Source of the DNA: Polyangium sp. y55x31
GTDB taxonomy: Bacteria > Myxococcota_A > Polyangia > Polyangiales > Polyangiaceae
Direction of reading: 5' to 3'
NCBI RefSeq assembly: GCF_029946505.1
Contig: NZ_JARZHG010000059.1
Span: 1 to 47,884 of the forward strand
Length of the DNA stretch: 47,884 nt
Of the stretch, positions 7,278-15,571 are shown one piece after another. Under the pieces are notes generated by a model, which saw nothing but the letters and a program-made list of their open reading frames with translations, was not told where the DNA came from and ran no database searches. Within the stretch, counting starts at the first letter, position 1. The number at the start of each line of letters is the position of its first letter. Both the position numbers and the translations under genes were made by a program.

Positions 7278-8441
7278 TCAGTTCTTCTCCCCGTCGCCAC
7301 GACGGCGGACAGGCAACCGACGAGCGGCCTCCTCGAGGTCTTCCTTGAGGAAGTGCACGTAGCGCTGCGTGGTCGACAGGTTCGTGTGACCTGCCATCCG
7401 CTGGACGACGTGCACGGGGATGCCGGCGCGGAGCCAAGCCGTGATCGCGTAGTGGCGCAGGCAGTACACCGACCACCCTTCGACCCCGGCCCGCTTGCTC
7501 GTGCGCGCGAACGCCTGTTTGAGCCCGGACTGGCCCCACGGCTCCCCGGCGTCGTTCAGCGCGATGTACGCCTCACGCGCTGCGCTCTTGACAACCGGGG
7601 CGAGGAGCCTCGCGAGCTCGCGCGAGATGGGGATCTCGCGCTGGCCAGTCTTCGGCGTGTGAATCTCGCCGTGTGACCGACCCTCGCGCACGGTGAGGAA
7701 CCCGCCGACCGCCACGCCATTCTCCCACCGGAGCTGCACGTCCTTGCCTCGGAGCGCGCGCACTTCGTTGGGACGAAGCCCGGCGTCCGACATGAGGGTG
7801 AAGCCCAGGCGGTGCGTATCGCAGGCGACCCCGAGAATCTGCTCGACTTGATCGTCGCTCGGAATCTCCAGGATGCGCTGCCCAACCTGCTTGAGCTTCG
7901 GCAAATTCGCCGGCCGATCCTCGACATATCCGCGGCTCTTCGCAAACCGCAAAACCGATCGAAGCACGACCTGCGTATTGTTCCGCGTCGAGCGGCTCAA
8001 CTTGCGCTTCGAGAGCGCGAGGTCGAGATCCGCCGCAGCCTTCCCGTCGACCTTGTCCAGGGTCAGCTTGCCGAACTTCGGAAGCAACGAGGCCCGAAGG
8101 ACCGATTCGTACCCCTTCCGGCTGGTGACCTTGAGCTCCGCGACCATGAACGTCTCCCGGAACTCGGTAACCACCTCGGCGAAAGTCTTCTTCGGCTTCG
8201 GCGCGGCATTCGCTCCAGACGAGTCGCCCGAATTGGGCGCCGTCGGCGCAGTCCCCGGCTCGTACGGTTCGCCATGGTTGGCAATGTTGAGCAGGAACCG
8301 CTTCTCCTCCGCACGGGCCGCGGTCCACGTTTGGACCTCGGCATCCTTGCGAAAGCGGGCCCGCGTGCCGTCCCGCTTCTTATATTGGATGTCAATCAAC
8401 AGCCGGGTTTCCCCGTATCGCTCCACTTTGCGGACTGCCAT
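7278..8441 (-). CDS. Tyrosine-family site-specific integrase (element 1)
   Basis: 387 residues; ATG at 8441 behind AAAGGA. An N-terminal AP2-like arm-binding region (GETRLLIDIQYKKRDGTRARF) is followed by a SAM-like core-binding domain (~87-175) and the catalytic domain. Expected residues are R223 in GLRPNE, K264 in TPKTGQRE, R329 in CLRHYAIT, H352 in MAGHTNLS and nucleophile Y361. The first His of the usual HxxR box is Tyr (Y326), as in the second integrase here. It would catalyse recombination at the tRNA-like core, entering and leaving the host chromosome. It reads leftward, towards the core. It is clearly related to, but well diverged from, the 37579-38772 enzyme, consistent with their different arm-site repeats. 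Confidence 0.93.
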   Translation of the reverse strand: MAVRKVERYGETRLLIDIQYKKRDGTRARFRKDAEVQTWTAARAEEKRFLLNIANHGEPYEPGTAPTAPNSGDSSGANAAPKPKKTFAEVVTEFRETFMVAELKVTSRKGYESVLRASLLPKFGKLTLDKVDGKAAADLDLALSKRKLSRSTRNNTQVVLRSVLRFAKSRGYVEDRPANLPKLKQVGQRILEIPSDDQVEQILGVACDTHRLGFTLMSDAGLRPNEVRALRGKDVQLRWENGVAVGGFLTVREGRSHGEIHTPKTGQREIPISRELARLLAPVVKSAAREAYIALNDAGEPWGQSGLKQAFARTSKRAGVEGWSVYCLRHYAITAWLRAGIPVHVVQRMAGHTNLSTTQRYVHFLKEDLEEAARRLPVRRRGDGEKN

Positions 8442-8508
8442 GGTCAGATTCCTTTCCGACCATCCCAGCCACCTTTGCGAGGCTGGGACTGTAGCACGTG
8501 GTCCGTCC

Positions 8509-8736
8509 TCACGGGACACCCCAAGCCTCGGAAAACCGGACCCGCCAGATCCGGCCGAACTTGCGCGCCCGCACGCCGTCGACGCTTGCCTCCGTCACCC
8601 CGTCCGACGCCCGCACGGCGCGGCGCTCCAGCGTCTTTCGCAGCGCGCCCACATTCATGCCGAGGTGCGCCGCTGCGCGGTCGATGGGCACCCAGCCCCC
8701 GACTGCTTGATGGGCTTCTCCCTGCTTTGCCGACAT
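8509..8736 (-). CDS. Excisionase-like small HTH protein (element 1)
   Basis: 75 residues, ATG 8736 with GGGAGG eight bases upstream. The core VPIDRAAAHLGMNVGALRKTLERRA is a MerR/excisionase-type helix-turn-helix, followed by DGVRARKFGRIWRVRFSEAWG, matching the wing and the conserved R-xx-G-x-x-WRV pattern of helix-turn-helix domains that choose DNA sites. It ends 67 bases before the integrase start, on the same strand, so the pair is probably one transcript. The likely role is directing the integrase to excision and/or controlling its promoter. A close homologue lies at 38943-39170. Confidence 0.8.
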   Translation of the reverse strand: MSAKQGEAHQAVGGWVPIDRAAAHLGMNVGALRKTLERRAVRASDGVTEASVDGVRARKFGRIWRVRFSEAWGVP

Positions 8737-10145
8737 GCCGGGACCTCCCTTCCTTGCCGCCCATGTCCACCTCCCCGGCGCGCGCGAGGGCTCCGCGGCG
8801 CCATGAATCGACGACCAGACGAGGGGGCTCGAGCTCTCGGCGAGCGACCCCTCCCACGCGCCGGTCCCCGGAATGTACGGCAATCAAGCGACGACTTTCA
8901 AGCCATTTCGACAGCAAAATCAACAGCTTGCCCAAACAGATCGAAAATCCCGAGCTTTGATCGGAGTTCCTGTGGGTCCCCTCTTGTTTCACCGCATGGC
9001 GATCCGAGGACCGCCGAGAAATCAAACGACATTTCGCATGCTCGCCGAGGCCCTTTCGCGGAAGTGCGCGAACCCCCGCGCTTGCCATCCGGCGACGAGC
9101 AGATCCTCGGCTGATTTCTCGGAACTCGTCAGACTGAGCCCCTGGAAATCAAGGTCCGTCGACGAGCGTCTTCCGAAATCCCCTTCTCTTTCTCGGAAAA
9201 CCGATCCGCCCGGACAACGCACGAAGCCCGCTCGAGCGAACGGCTCTGTACGAGTTCGCACTCGCCGCCGCATTCCAACGACGCATATCTCACAACGCCA
9301 GGCGCGAGCTCGTCATCGTGATCAGCTCCGAGGCACGGGTCCCCGGCCTTCCCGGGGGAGACGCCACGGCGTAGCCGCGCTCGGCCTCGGCGCATGCTCG
9401 GGAAATCTCGGCATTCTCCTGGCGCCACGGACCATCAGTAGGGCTACGATTTCGTTCAGCACGTACCTGCACCAAGAACCAATTCCACCTCGAACATTCC
9501 CCATACGGCGATCACCTTAAACTTCGGTGCATGCGATCCCGGATGCGGCTCAGGCGGGGGTTCGTCTCCCCGCATGCAGTTCAGCCATGGCTAGCCTTCG
9601 CTGTTTCAATGGCCGAACGCTGAACAGGCATGTTCACTGCCGAAAGCAACGCGCGCGTTCCGCGCACGTGATGCCACAAAGAACTATTGGAGGTCGTTCG
9701 ACGCGGTCGCGTGCTCGATTTGCCTTCTTTCACGCTGTCACAGCGTACCTGTACGTCCGCACGAACACCCACTTGGGCGACAGGCAAACCTCGACCCGCA
9801 TCGTTTCCCGTACGGCTCGGCATCGTCCGGACGGTCGCTTGCGGTCGATGTTCCCGTAAGGGGGCCGCGTTGAGCCGCGACACGTCACGTTTTCAAGCTG
9901 GTTTGCACGCGATCGGTCTCCCGTGGTTCGCGGATGAGCCACCAATCCACCCCCGGGGAAGCCACGTCAGCCGCCCCCTCGGGACTACAAAATCCTCGGC
10001 ACTTTCTCGGGAAGCACGCCATGCGCGCGACATTTATTTTGCTCTCAAACGGTTTGTTCGTCGGCACGTTCGACAACGGGTAGCCCACGCAACAATTTTT
10101 GTGTTGCAATGCCCGAGCGACTTATCCCATTGTTGACCCAGCACC
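8737..10145. other. Gene-poor region between excisionase and particle module
   Basis: About 1.4 kb without a gene I can support; frames are Arg/Ser-rich and lack ribosome sites. Its start is recognisably similar to 39171 onward in element 2 (shared GGCGAGCGACCCCTC and a CTTGTTTC-CCGC stretch), so it is a conserved non-coding block. TTTCTCGGAA recurs at 9115-9124 and 9189-9198, with TTTCTCGGGAA at 10003. It must hold the leftward int/xis promoter and the rightward module promoter. A replication origin is possible but unproven. Confidence 0.55.
10089..10107. promoter_or_regulatory. Inverted repeat upstream of the particle module
   Basis: GCAACA at 10089-10094 and TGTTGC at 10102-10107 flank an AT-rich 7-base centre, about 40 bases before the first module start. 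The size and position suit a repressor operator. The same place in element 2 has a different inverted repeat, GATCA/TGATC at 40408-40424, again with a 7-base centre. Confidence 0.35.
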
Positions 10146-10418
10146 ATGAACCACCCAGAGCCCACTGGGCTCGACGGGCAGTCGTCTGCTGTCGAGCCGG
10201 ATCTCGGCGGTGATCCGCTGTTTGCTCCGAAAGAAGCACGCCCGAAAGGCTCGGAGCTGCGAAGCTGGCAGCAGATCATCGACCTGTACGGGGGTGAGTG
10301 CGGGTATCAGCTCATCGCGCAATGCGGCAAGACCTTTCGATATACGGCCAAGTCCGAGAAGCTCTACTTCTCGGGCCCGGCGCGAAAGCCCCACGGGAAA
10401 AGGAGGTCCAAGCCATGA
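10146..10418 (+). CDS. Small module protein, stand-alone copy of the domain in the next gene
   Basis: 90 residues. Its core (ELRSWQQIIDLYGGECGYQL, then YTAKSEKLYFSGPARKP) is nearly repeated in residues ~60-110 of the next protein. The N terminus has the same GG-x-PLF signature. Two cysteines (ECG, QCGK) are conserved between both domains. It overlaps the next gene by ATGA, implying coupled translation. No known family is recognised. A small beta/alpha domain used twice suggests a subunit that assembles with the larger protein. No strong ribosome site is visible before ATG 10146. Confidence 0.65.
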   Translation: MNHPEPTGLDGQSSAVEPDLGGDPLFAPKEARPKGSELRSWQQIIDLYGGECGYQLIAQCGKTFRYTAKSEKLYFSGPARKPHGKRRSKP

Positions 10419-11863
10419 CCCAGGCCGAACCCAGCGCGCTGCCGGACGAGCCGATCGAGCTCGGCGGTCATCCCCTATTCCCTCGGCCGGAGACCGAGGT
10501 AGGTCCCGATCCGCGAAGATTCGACCTCATTCAGATCGTCCGCATCCTCCCGGACAAGACCCGGGAGGTCTGCCCGACGGCGTGGAAGGGATCCGAGCTG
10601 CGGAGCTGGCAGCAGATCATCGACATGTACGGTGGTGAGTGCTGGTATCAGCTCAATGCGATGTGCGGGAAGTCGCACAAATACACGGCAAAGTCCGAGA
10701 TGCTCTACTTCGCAGGACCGGCGCGGAAGCCCTTCGTCCAGGAGCCGCAGGCGCCCCGACCGGCGCCCGCTGCGTCTCCCATCAACCCGGCTGCGGTACC
10801 GCCTTACTACTATGCCCCGCCTGCGCCTGCTCCCGCGCCCGCTCCCGCAGCCGCGCCAGCGATGGGGGTGGAGTTCATGGGCCTGCTCAAGGTCGTTCTC
10901 GAAACGATGCGCTCGATCCTCGAGAACACGAAGCAGCCAGCACCACCACCACCGCAAGGAAACCAGACCCTCGAAGTCGTACAAGCGATCGCTCCGCTCC
11001 TCCAGCAGCCGCCGCAATCCAACTCGCTCGAATTGGTGCGCGAACTCGTGCCGCTCCTCCGGGGAAACGATGCCGGGAAGCCGAGCGTCGGGGCCGGGTA
11101 TGAGCGAGGGATGGAGCGCGGAATCGAGCTCGCGAAGGCCCTTGGGGGCAATGGCGGCAGCGGCGGAGACGAGTTCGGCGAAATCGCCAAGCTGCTCACG
11201 CTCGTAAAGTCCACGACCGCCGCGAATTCGCCGCCTCCGCCTCCGCCTCCGCCGCCTCCCCCGCAGGCGAATCCGTGGCCCACGGGTGCGCCCATGTCCT
11301 GGGAGGGATGGGAGATGATCCAGACCCCGATGGGGATCATCATGCGCCAGACCGCTGCGCCTGCGCAGCCCGCGCCTGCGCAACCCGCGCCCGTGGCGCC
11401 CGCCCCCGAGCCCGTCGAGCTCGCGCAGCTCGAGCCCGTAGCGCCCGTGCGCGTGCAGTCCGCAGCACCCATGCGGTGCTCCGACGGCGTGCCAAATGTC
11501 GCGCCGCCGCCGAGGCCCCCGCCGCCGCCTCCGCCGCCCCCGGTGCCTTCTTTCGTGAGCGCACCGCTCCCGCCGCCTGCACCGCCGCCCCCGCCACCGC
11601 CGCCCGCGAATGCGCGCCCCGAGCCGCGAACGCACAAATCGGCCAATCTCGCGCCGCATCTCACGGCCGCGGGCCTTGTTCCCGCTCCGTCGGATCCGCC
11701 GCCCCCCGCCGACCCGCTCGGCGGTGCCGTGGCGCAGGGCATCCAGCTCCTCGGCAATAACCCCGACCTCTTCGCTAAACTCAAGGAACTCGCCTCGACG
11801 GGGTTCTCGCCCGAAGCCTTCGGCGAAGTGCTCGTCATGGCGGAAAAGGGCGGTGCCAAATGA
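10415..11863 (+). CDS. Proline-rich module protein with N-terminal YGGE-domain
   Basis: 482 residues; ATG 10415 behind AAAGGAGG. The N-terminal domain (~25-110) has the pattern DPRRFDLIQIVRILPDKTRE followed by the YGGEC-YQL-CGK-YFAGPARKPF motif. Pro/Ala linkers, an amphipathic helical stretch (LLKVVLETMRSILENTKQ, LELVRELVPLLRG), a Gly-rich hinge and several polyproline runs follow. The conserved tail ends in LFAKLKELASTGFSPEAFGEV. It is probably an elongated structural or scaffold-like protein. The element 2 homologue keeps the ends but differs in the proline blocks. It is the second gene of a tightly overlapped operon with the transglutaminase-like gene. No enzyme motif is seen. Confidence 0.7.
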   Translation: MTQAEPSALPDEPIELGGHPLFPRPETEVGPDPRRFDLIQIVRILPDKTREVCPTAWKGSELRSWQQIIDMYGGECWYQLNAMCGKSHKYTAKSEMLYFAGPARKPFVQEPQAPRPAPAASPINPAAVPPYYYAPPAPAPAPAPAAAPAMGVEFMGLLKVVLETMRSILENTKQPAPPPPQGNQTLEVVQAIAPLLQQPPQSNSLELVRELVPLLRGNDAGKPSVGAGYERGMERGIELAKALGGNGGSGGDEFGEIAKLLTLVKSTTAANSPPPPPPPPPPPQANPWPTGAPMSWEGWEMIQTPMGIIMRQTAAPAQPAPAQPAPVAPAPEPVELAQLEPVAPVRVQSAAPMRCSDGVPNVAPPPRPPPPPPPPPVPSFVSAPLPPPAPPPPPPPPANARPEPRTHKSANLAPHLTAAGLVPAPSDPPPPADPLGGAVAQGIQLLGNNPDLFAKLKELASTGFSPEAFGEVLVMAEKGGAK

Positions 11864-12318
11864 TCCGCCCGCGTATCGTCCACTTCCCCTCGAACCTCGC
11901 CAAAGCGCGGTACATGGCCGAGGGCAGCAAGCGCGATCTTCTGCTTCCCGAGGTCCAGCGCTGGGCTGCGGTGTTCCGACGATTGCCGGTTCACGAACGC
12001 GCCGCGGCGATCCTGAAGTTCTGCCAGTACGCGATCGATTACGTCCGCGACCCGCGCCGCGAAGTGCTCGAAGACTCGGCGGTGACACTTTGCCGCGGCT
12101 TCGGCGACTGCGACGCGAAGACGCGCGTCTTCGTGACGCTTTGCCGCGCATGCGGGATCCCGGCCCGCGAAAAGCCCGTCCGCCCCGAGCAAGACTTTCC
12201 GCACATCCTCGCGGAGGTCTTCGTGAATGGGCGATGGCAACCCGCGGACCCGACCATCCTGAACTCGACGATCGGGCGTATCCCGCCCGCTTGGCTTGCG
12301 AGAACGAACTACTGGTGA
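11860..12318 (+). CDS. Transglutaminase-fold protein
   Basis: 152 residues, start overlapping the previous stop (ATGA). A papain/transglutaminase-like triad is visible: Cys84 in RGFGDCDAKTRVFVTLC, His115 in DFPHILAEVFVNGRWQPAD and Asp130. This fits the pfam-type transglutaminase-like core in a short form, with the leading helix (RAAAILKFCQYAIDYVRDP). Such proteins cleave or crosslink peptides. In a virus-like module it may process or crosslink capsid or penetrate the wall, but that is inference. Triad residues are intact in the element 2 copy (42224-42682). There is no signal peptide. The next gene begins four bases after its stop. Confidence 0.85.
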   Translation: MIRPRIVHFPSNLAKARYMAEGSKRDLLLPEVQRWAAVFRRLPVHERAAAILKFCQYAIDYVRDPRREVLEDSAVTLCRGFGDCDAKTRVFVTLCRACGIPAREKPVRPEQDFPHILAEVFVNGRWQPADPTILNSTIGRIPPAWLARTNYW

Positions 12319-12322
12319 TGCC

Positions 12323-13051
12323 ATGTCGCACAAACCGCCCCTTCGATGCGCCGTCTGTCTACGGCGCCGGCCCCAGCTCTGCGGTGGGTATTGCGCATGC
12401 GGTGCGACCGTGTGGGAGCTCATCCCGCACGAGGTCCCGCCGGGCATCGTCGTGGAATCGCTCGAAGAGCGTAGCACGCCATTGCGGCCCACGCATTTCC
12501 CCGCGCTCCTCTCACGTGCGCTAGGGGGCGTGGTGCTCGGCTTGAAGGTGCTCGTGGGTGGTGTTCCCGGGGCCGGGAAGTCGACCCTCTGCGCCGAGCT
12601 CGCCGCGCAGATCGCCGCGAAGCTCGATGGGCTCGGATACTGGCTCGATGCGGAGCAGAACCGGAACCTCGTGCAGGAACTCTTTCCGCGCACGGGTTCG
12701 TCGTCACAACACATTCGCCTCGTGAGCAGGCGCAGCGGAAGCGGAAGCAAAGTCGGATGGCGTGACGCCCTCCAGGCCGTACCGCCCGATGCCGCCGTGA
12801 TCGTTGTGGACTCGCTCCAGCGCTGGGCGCGCAGCTACGTCGAGCAGACCACGCTCCTCGAAACCGTCGCGACGATGCGTCCTACGGTGCTCGTCGTCTC
12901 GCATTTCAACAAGGCAGGCCAGTTCGCCGGCCCAATGGGTAACGAATACGACGTGGACGCCACGGCCATCGTCCGGCCGAAGAACATTGAAGTAACCAAG
13001 TGCCGCTGGAGCCTTTGCCCGCGCACAATCGAGCGTCCGATGGCCTCGTAG
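12323..13051 (+). CDS. RadA/RecA-like ATPase with N-terminal zinc ribbon
   Basis: 242 residues. An N-terminal Cys cluster (C9, C12, C20, C24, C26) ending in WELIPHEVPPG resembles the zinc ribbon of RadA. The RecA-type ATPase core follows: Walker A GGVPGAGKST (79-88), Walker B VIVVD (159-163), and the RadA-like stretch SHFNKAGQFAGP with EYDVDATAIVRPKN, matching the HVTKEG-IAGP-VDT motif. The Lon-like C-terminal domain of RadA is missing. It could be a DNA-processing or genome-packaging motor of the element, as no other motor gene is present in the module. This assignment of role is inferred; the fold assignment is firm. Confidence 0.85.
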   Translation: MSHKPPLRCAVCLRRRPQLCGGYCACGATVWELIPHEVPPGIVVESLEERSTPLRPTHFPALLSRALGGVVLGLKVLVGGVPGAGKSTLCAELAAQIAAKLDGLGYWLDAEQNRNLVQELFPRTGSSSQHIRLVSRRSGSGSKVGWRDALQAVPPDAAVIVVDSLQRWARSYVEQTTLLETVATMRPTVLVVSHFNKAGQFAGPMGNEYDVDATAIVRPKNIEVTKCRWSLCPRTIERPMAS

Positions 13052-13099
13052 AGCTGTCGCACGGAAACACAACGAAGCAGGGAGAGGAGGCATTTCGGT

Positions 13100-15550
13100 A
13101 TGCCTAAGGCTATCACTTTGTCTTACGAGACCGACGAGGAGACCAGCGGCGTCCCCGAAGAGGAAGCCGCGACGCCGTTCGACGACACGGGCGATTTCTT
13201 CGATACGCTACTCGGCGGTGGGGCGCAGTTACTCTCGTCCGTCCTGGGGGGAGGAGGCGGCGCCAAGCCCAGCGGGGGCGGTGGCATCGGAGAAAGCCTC
13301 GGAATGATCGCCGGTGCTGGGCTCGGGACCCTCGCGGGCGGGGCTGGCGCGTCGATCGGCGCGAATCTCGGAAAGATGGCCGGCGGCGCGGTGGAAAACC
13401 TCGTCCGCACGCAGGTCAAGAAGAAGCCGAAGCCCGGCAAGCAACAGCGCCAGCTCACGAAGCGCGAGCGGAAGATCCTCGCCGACGGCGAGCAGATGAC
13501 GAAGCGCACCGGAGATCCGATGTATGCGCAGGAGGCGCGCCTCCGCGTGTATCGCCCGGCGGAGTATAAGCGCAAGCGCGACGCGGGGCAGCTCTTGTCC
13601 CAGATCCTTGCGGCCGAGTCCGAGCCGGAGGCACTGCCGGAGCCGCCGCAGCGGCGTCCCCGGCTCAACTTCGGGGCGATGACGAATTCGCCCCACCTGA
13701 AGGAGCCCGACGTGACGTACAACGATACCGCGTCGCCCGACGCGAGGCCGCGCCCGTTGCAGCACGTCTCGGCCTTGCCAATGAACGCAGCGCAGCTCGC
13801 GGCGATGGTTCGTGCTGTCCCGCTGCTCCGAATGCACGATCCGCGGCTCCTGCGCGCGCTCACGGGTGATGGCGGCGCACGCGACGTCTCGGGCGTCGAT
13901 CCGACCACGGGTACGTATCACGCAATTCCCGGCGAGACGCCGCACGGGATCACCAAAAAGCTCACGGGGCAAACTCAGCGCACCCAAGAGCTACTCGCGG
14001 CGAATCCCGGCAAACCGGATTCGGATCCCGTATGGAACATCCCGCCGGGGTGGCTGCATTATGCGGGCGATACAGGGGCGAACCTCAGCACGGCGCGCAA
14101 GTACGTCGTCATCAAAGATGACTGGCCGCAGAAGATCGCTTCGAAGCTGGGCGCCTTCCCTGCGCGCCCGAAGTGGTGGTCCGAGCTCCGGACCGCGAAC
14201 CCGCACAAGGCCACGGAGAACGGGAACTGGACGTCTCTCTACCCGGGTGAGGAGATCGGAATCCCCAACGAATGGCCGGACCACCCGCTCGCGGTCGCGG
14301 TCAATGGCACCCCTGCGCAGCCGTCCACCCCGGGCGTGCCCGCTCCGGGGAAGACGACGACGCTCGATCCTGCCGTCGTTCCGCATACGCAGGCGCTTCT
14401 CGCGAGCTGGGCATTGCGGAACCCTGGCGATTGCAACCCTTCGGACTTCGGGAGGAATCCGATGGACCTCGTCAGCGGATTCACGCCGCGGACGACGCAG
14501 GCGCTCGCCTCGTTCCAGACGTGGTGGAACAAGAAGCAGCCGACGAGGCCGCTGCCCACCACGGGCGAGCTCGACCAGGCGACGTACAATGCGCTGGTCG
14601 AGGAAAACAACGCTTCGGGTAGGCCTTTCGACAACGCGTCGAGCGGCGGAACGAAGGCGGATGGCCAATCAACGTCAGAATCCAAGACCAGTCCACCGCC
14701 GCCGCCGCCACCACCACCGCCTCCTGCTCCCACAACCACAGGGTTACCGGCTGGTGTGAGTGTCCAGCCGAGCACGAAGCCCGGCCATGTCCTCGTGGTG
14801 ACGCCTCTGGGAAGCTTCGACCTGCCCGCGACACCGGGCTCGCAGCCTGGGACGGTGGTCGTCGACGTGCCGCTGCTCGGCAAGCGCGAAATTCCAGCTC
14901 CGACCGCACCGCAGCAGCAGTCCACGACTCCGCCGCCCCCGCCTCCGCCGCCCCCACCTCCTCCCGCCGCGCCTTCCGCGGGGCTGCCGGCTGGCGTGAG
15001 CGTCCAGCAGAGCACAAAGCCCGGCCATGTCCTCGTGGTGACGCCTGTGGGGAGCTTCGACCTACCCGCGACGCCGGGCTCGAAGCCGGGGACGGTGGTC
15101 GTCGACGTGCCGCTGTTCGGAAAGCACGAAATTCCAGCGCCGCAGCAATCCTCCTCGACGAGCTCGGGCAATACCACAACGAGCTCGCAAACGACGGGCA
15201 CCCAGCTCGACGATAACCTGAGGCCAGACGAGAGAGCTGAAATCATCCTGGTCATGGACAACGTGACCGACCCCGATGTGCTCGATCAGTTGGCGGACAC
15301 ATACGAATCGAACGGGCATCCACTCGCCGCCAAAGCCCTCCGCGAGCGCGCCGAAAAATGCCGGGCGCTCATTGCGGAAGGGGGGATGATCGCAGAGCAG
15401 GAGGACGGCTCCGGCAACTGGAGCGGCGGCTCCGGCAACTGGAGCGGCAGCTACGGCGGCAGCTCGACGCCCTCCACCTCGTCCAGCGGCAGTAGCGGAG
15501 GTCTGCTGCCCGTGATCGCCATCATTGGTGCCGGGCTCGCATTCTCGTGA
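13100..15550 (+). CDS. Large LysM / peptidoglycan-binding module protein
   Basis: 816 residues; GGAGAGGAGG lies 12 nt before ATG 13100. Parts in order: acidic N terminus; a Gly-rich glycine-zipper-like hydrophobic stretch (AGLGTLAGGAGASIGANLG); a basic segment; two LysM-like domains (~270-325, YHAIPGETPHGI; ~333-395, KYVVIKDDWPQKIASKLG); a peptidoglycan-binding-1-like domain (~427-505, with DFGRNP and TPRTTQALASFQ, TTGELDQATYNAL); two ~55-residue beta repeats (SVQPSTKPGHVLVVTPLGSF) joined by polyproline; a helical acidic end; and a final hydrophobic segment (LLPVIAIIGAGLAFS). It is probably the wall-contacting or spike/penetration component of a particle, possibly membrane-anchored at its C terminus. 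The element 2 copy differs mainly in polyproline length. Confidence 0.8.
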   Translation: MPKAITLSYETDEETSGVPEEEAATPFDDTGDFFDTLLGGGAQLLSSVLGGGGGAKPSGGGGIGESLGMIAGAGLGTLAGGAGASIGANLGKMAGGAVENLVRTQVKKKPKPGKQQRQLTKRERKILADGEQMTKRTGDPMYAQEARLRVYRPAEYKRKRDAGQLLSQILAAESEPEALPEPPQRRPRLNFGAMTNSPHLKEPDVTYNDTASPDARPRPLQHVSALPMNAAQLAAMVRAVPLLRMHDPRLLRALTGDGGARDVSGVDPTTGTYHAIPGETPHGITKKLTGQTQRTQELLAANPGKPDSDPVWNIPPGWLHYAGDTGANLSTARKYVVIKDDWPQKIASKLGAFPARPKWWSELRTANPHKATENGNWTSLYPGEEIGIPNEWPDHPLAVAVNGTPAQPSTPGVPAPGKTTTLDPAVVPHTQALLASWALRNPGDCNPSDFGRNPMDLVSGFTPRTTQALASFQTWWNKKQPTRPLPTTGELDQATYNALVEENNASGRPFDNASSGGTKADGQSTSESKTSPPPPPPPPPPPAPTTTGLPAGVSVQPSTKPGHVLVVTPLGSFDLPATPGSQPGTVVVDVPLLGKREIPAPTAPQQQSTTPPPPPPPPPPPPAAPSAGLPAGVSVQQSTKPGHVLVVTPVGSFDLPATPGSKPGTVVVDVPLFGKHEIPAPQQSSSTSSGNTTTSSQTTGTQLDDNLRPDERAEIILVMDNVTDPDVLDQLADTYESNGHPLAAKALRERAEKCRALIAEGGMIAEQEDGSGNWSGGSGNWSGSYGGSSTPSTSSSGSSGGLLPVIAIIGAGLAFS

Positions 15551-15571
15551 CCAATAGGGGGCCGCGTCGAC

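Noticed and set aside
9527-9600. tRNA-like hairpin CGGGG-GTTCGTCT-CCCCG near 9555
   Set aside because: It looks like a T-arm, but no acceptor, D or anticodon arms fit around it.
10475-12331. Long minus-strand frames (over 600 codons) opposite the proline-rich gene
   Set aside because: They consist of Arg/Gly-rich low-complexity sequence made by reading proline codons backwards. No ribosome site or domain is present, and the plus-strand genes have clear overlaps and motifs.
14680-15000. CRISPR-like or satellite array in the LysM gene
   Set aside because: The repetition is polyproline coding and one duplicated beta domain, without regular spacers.
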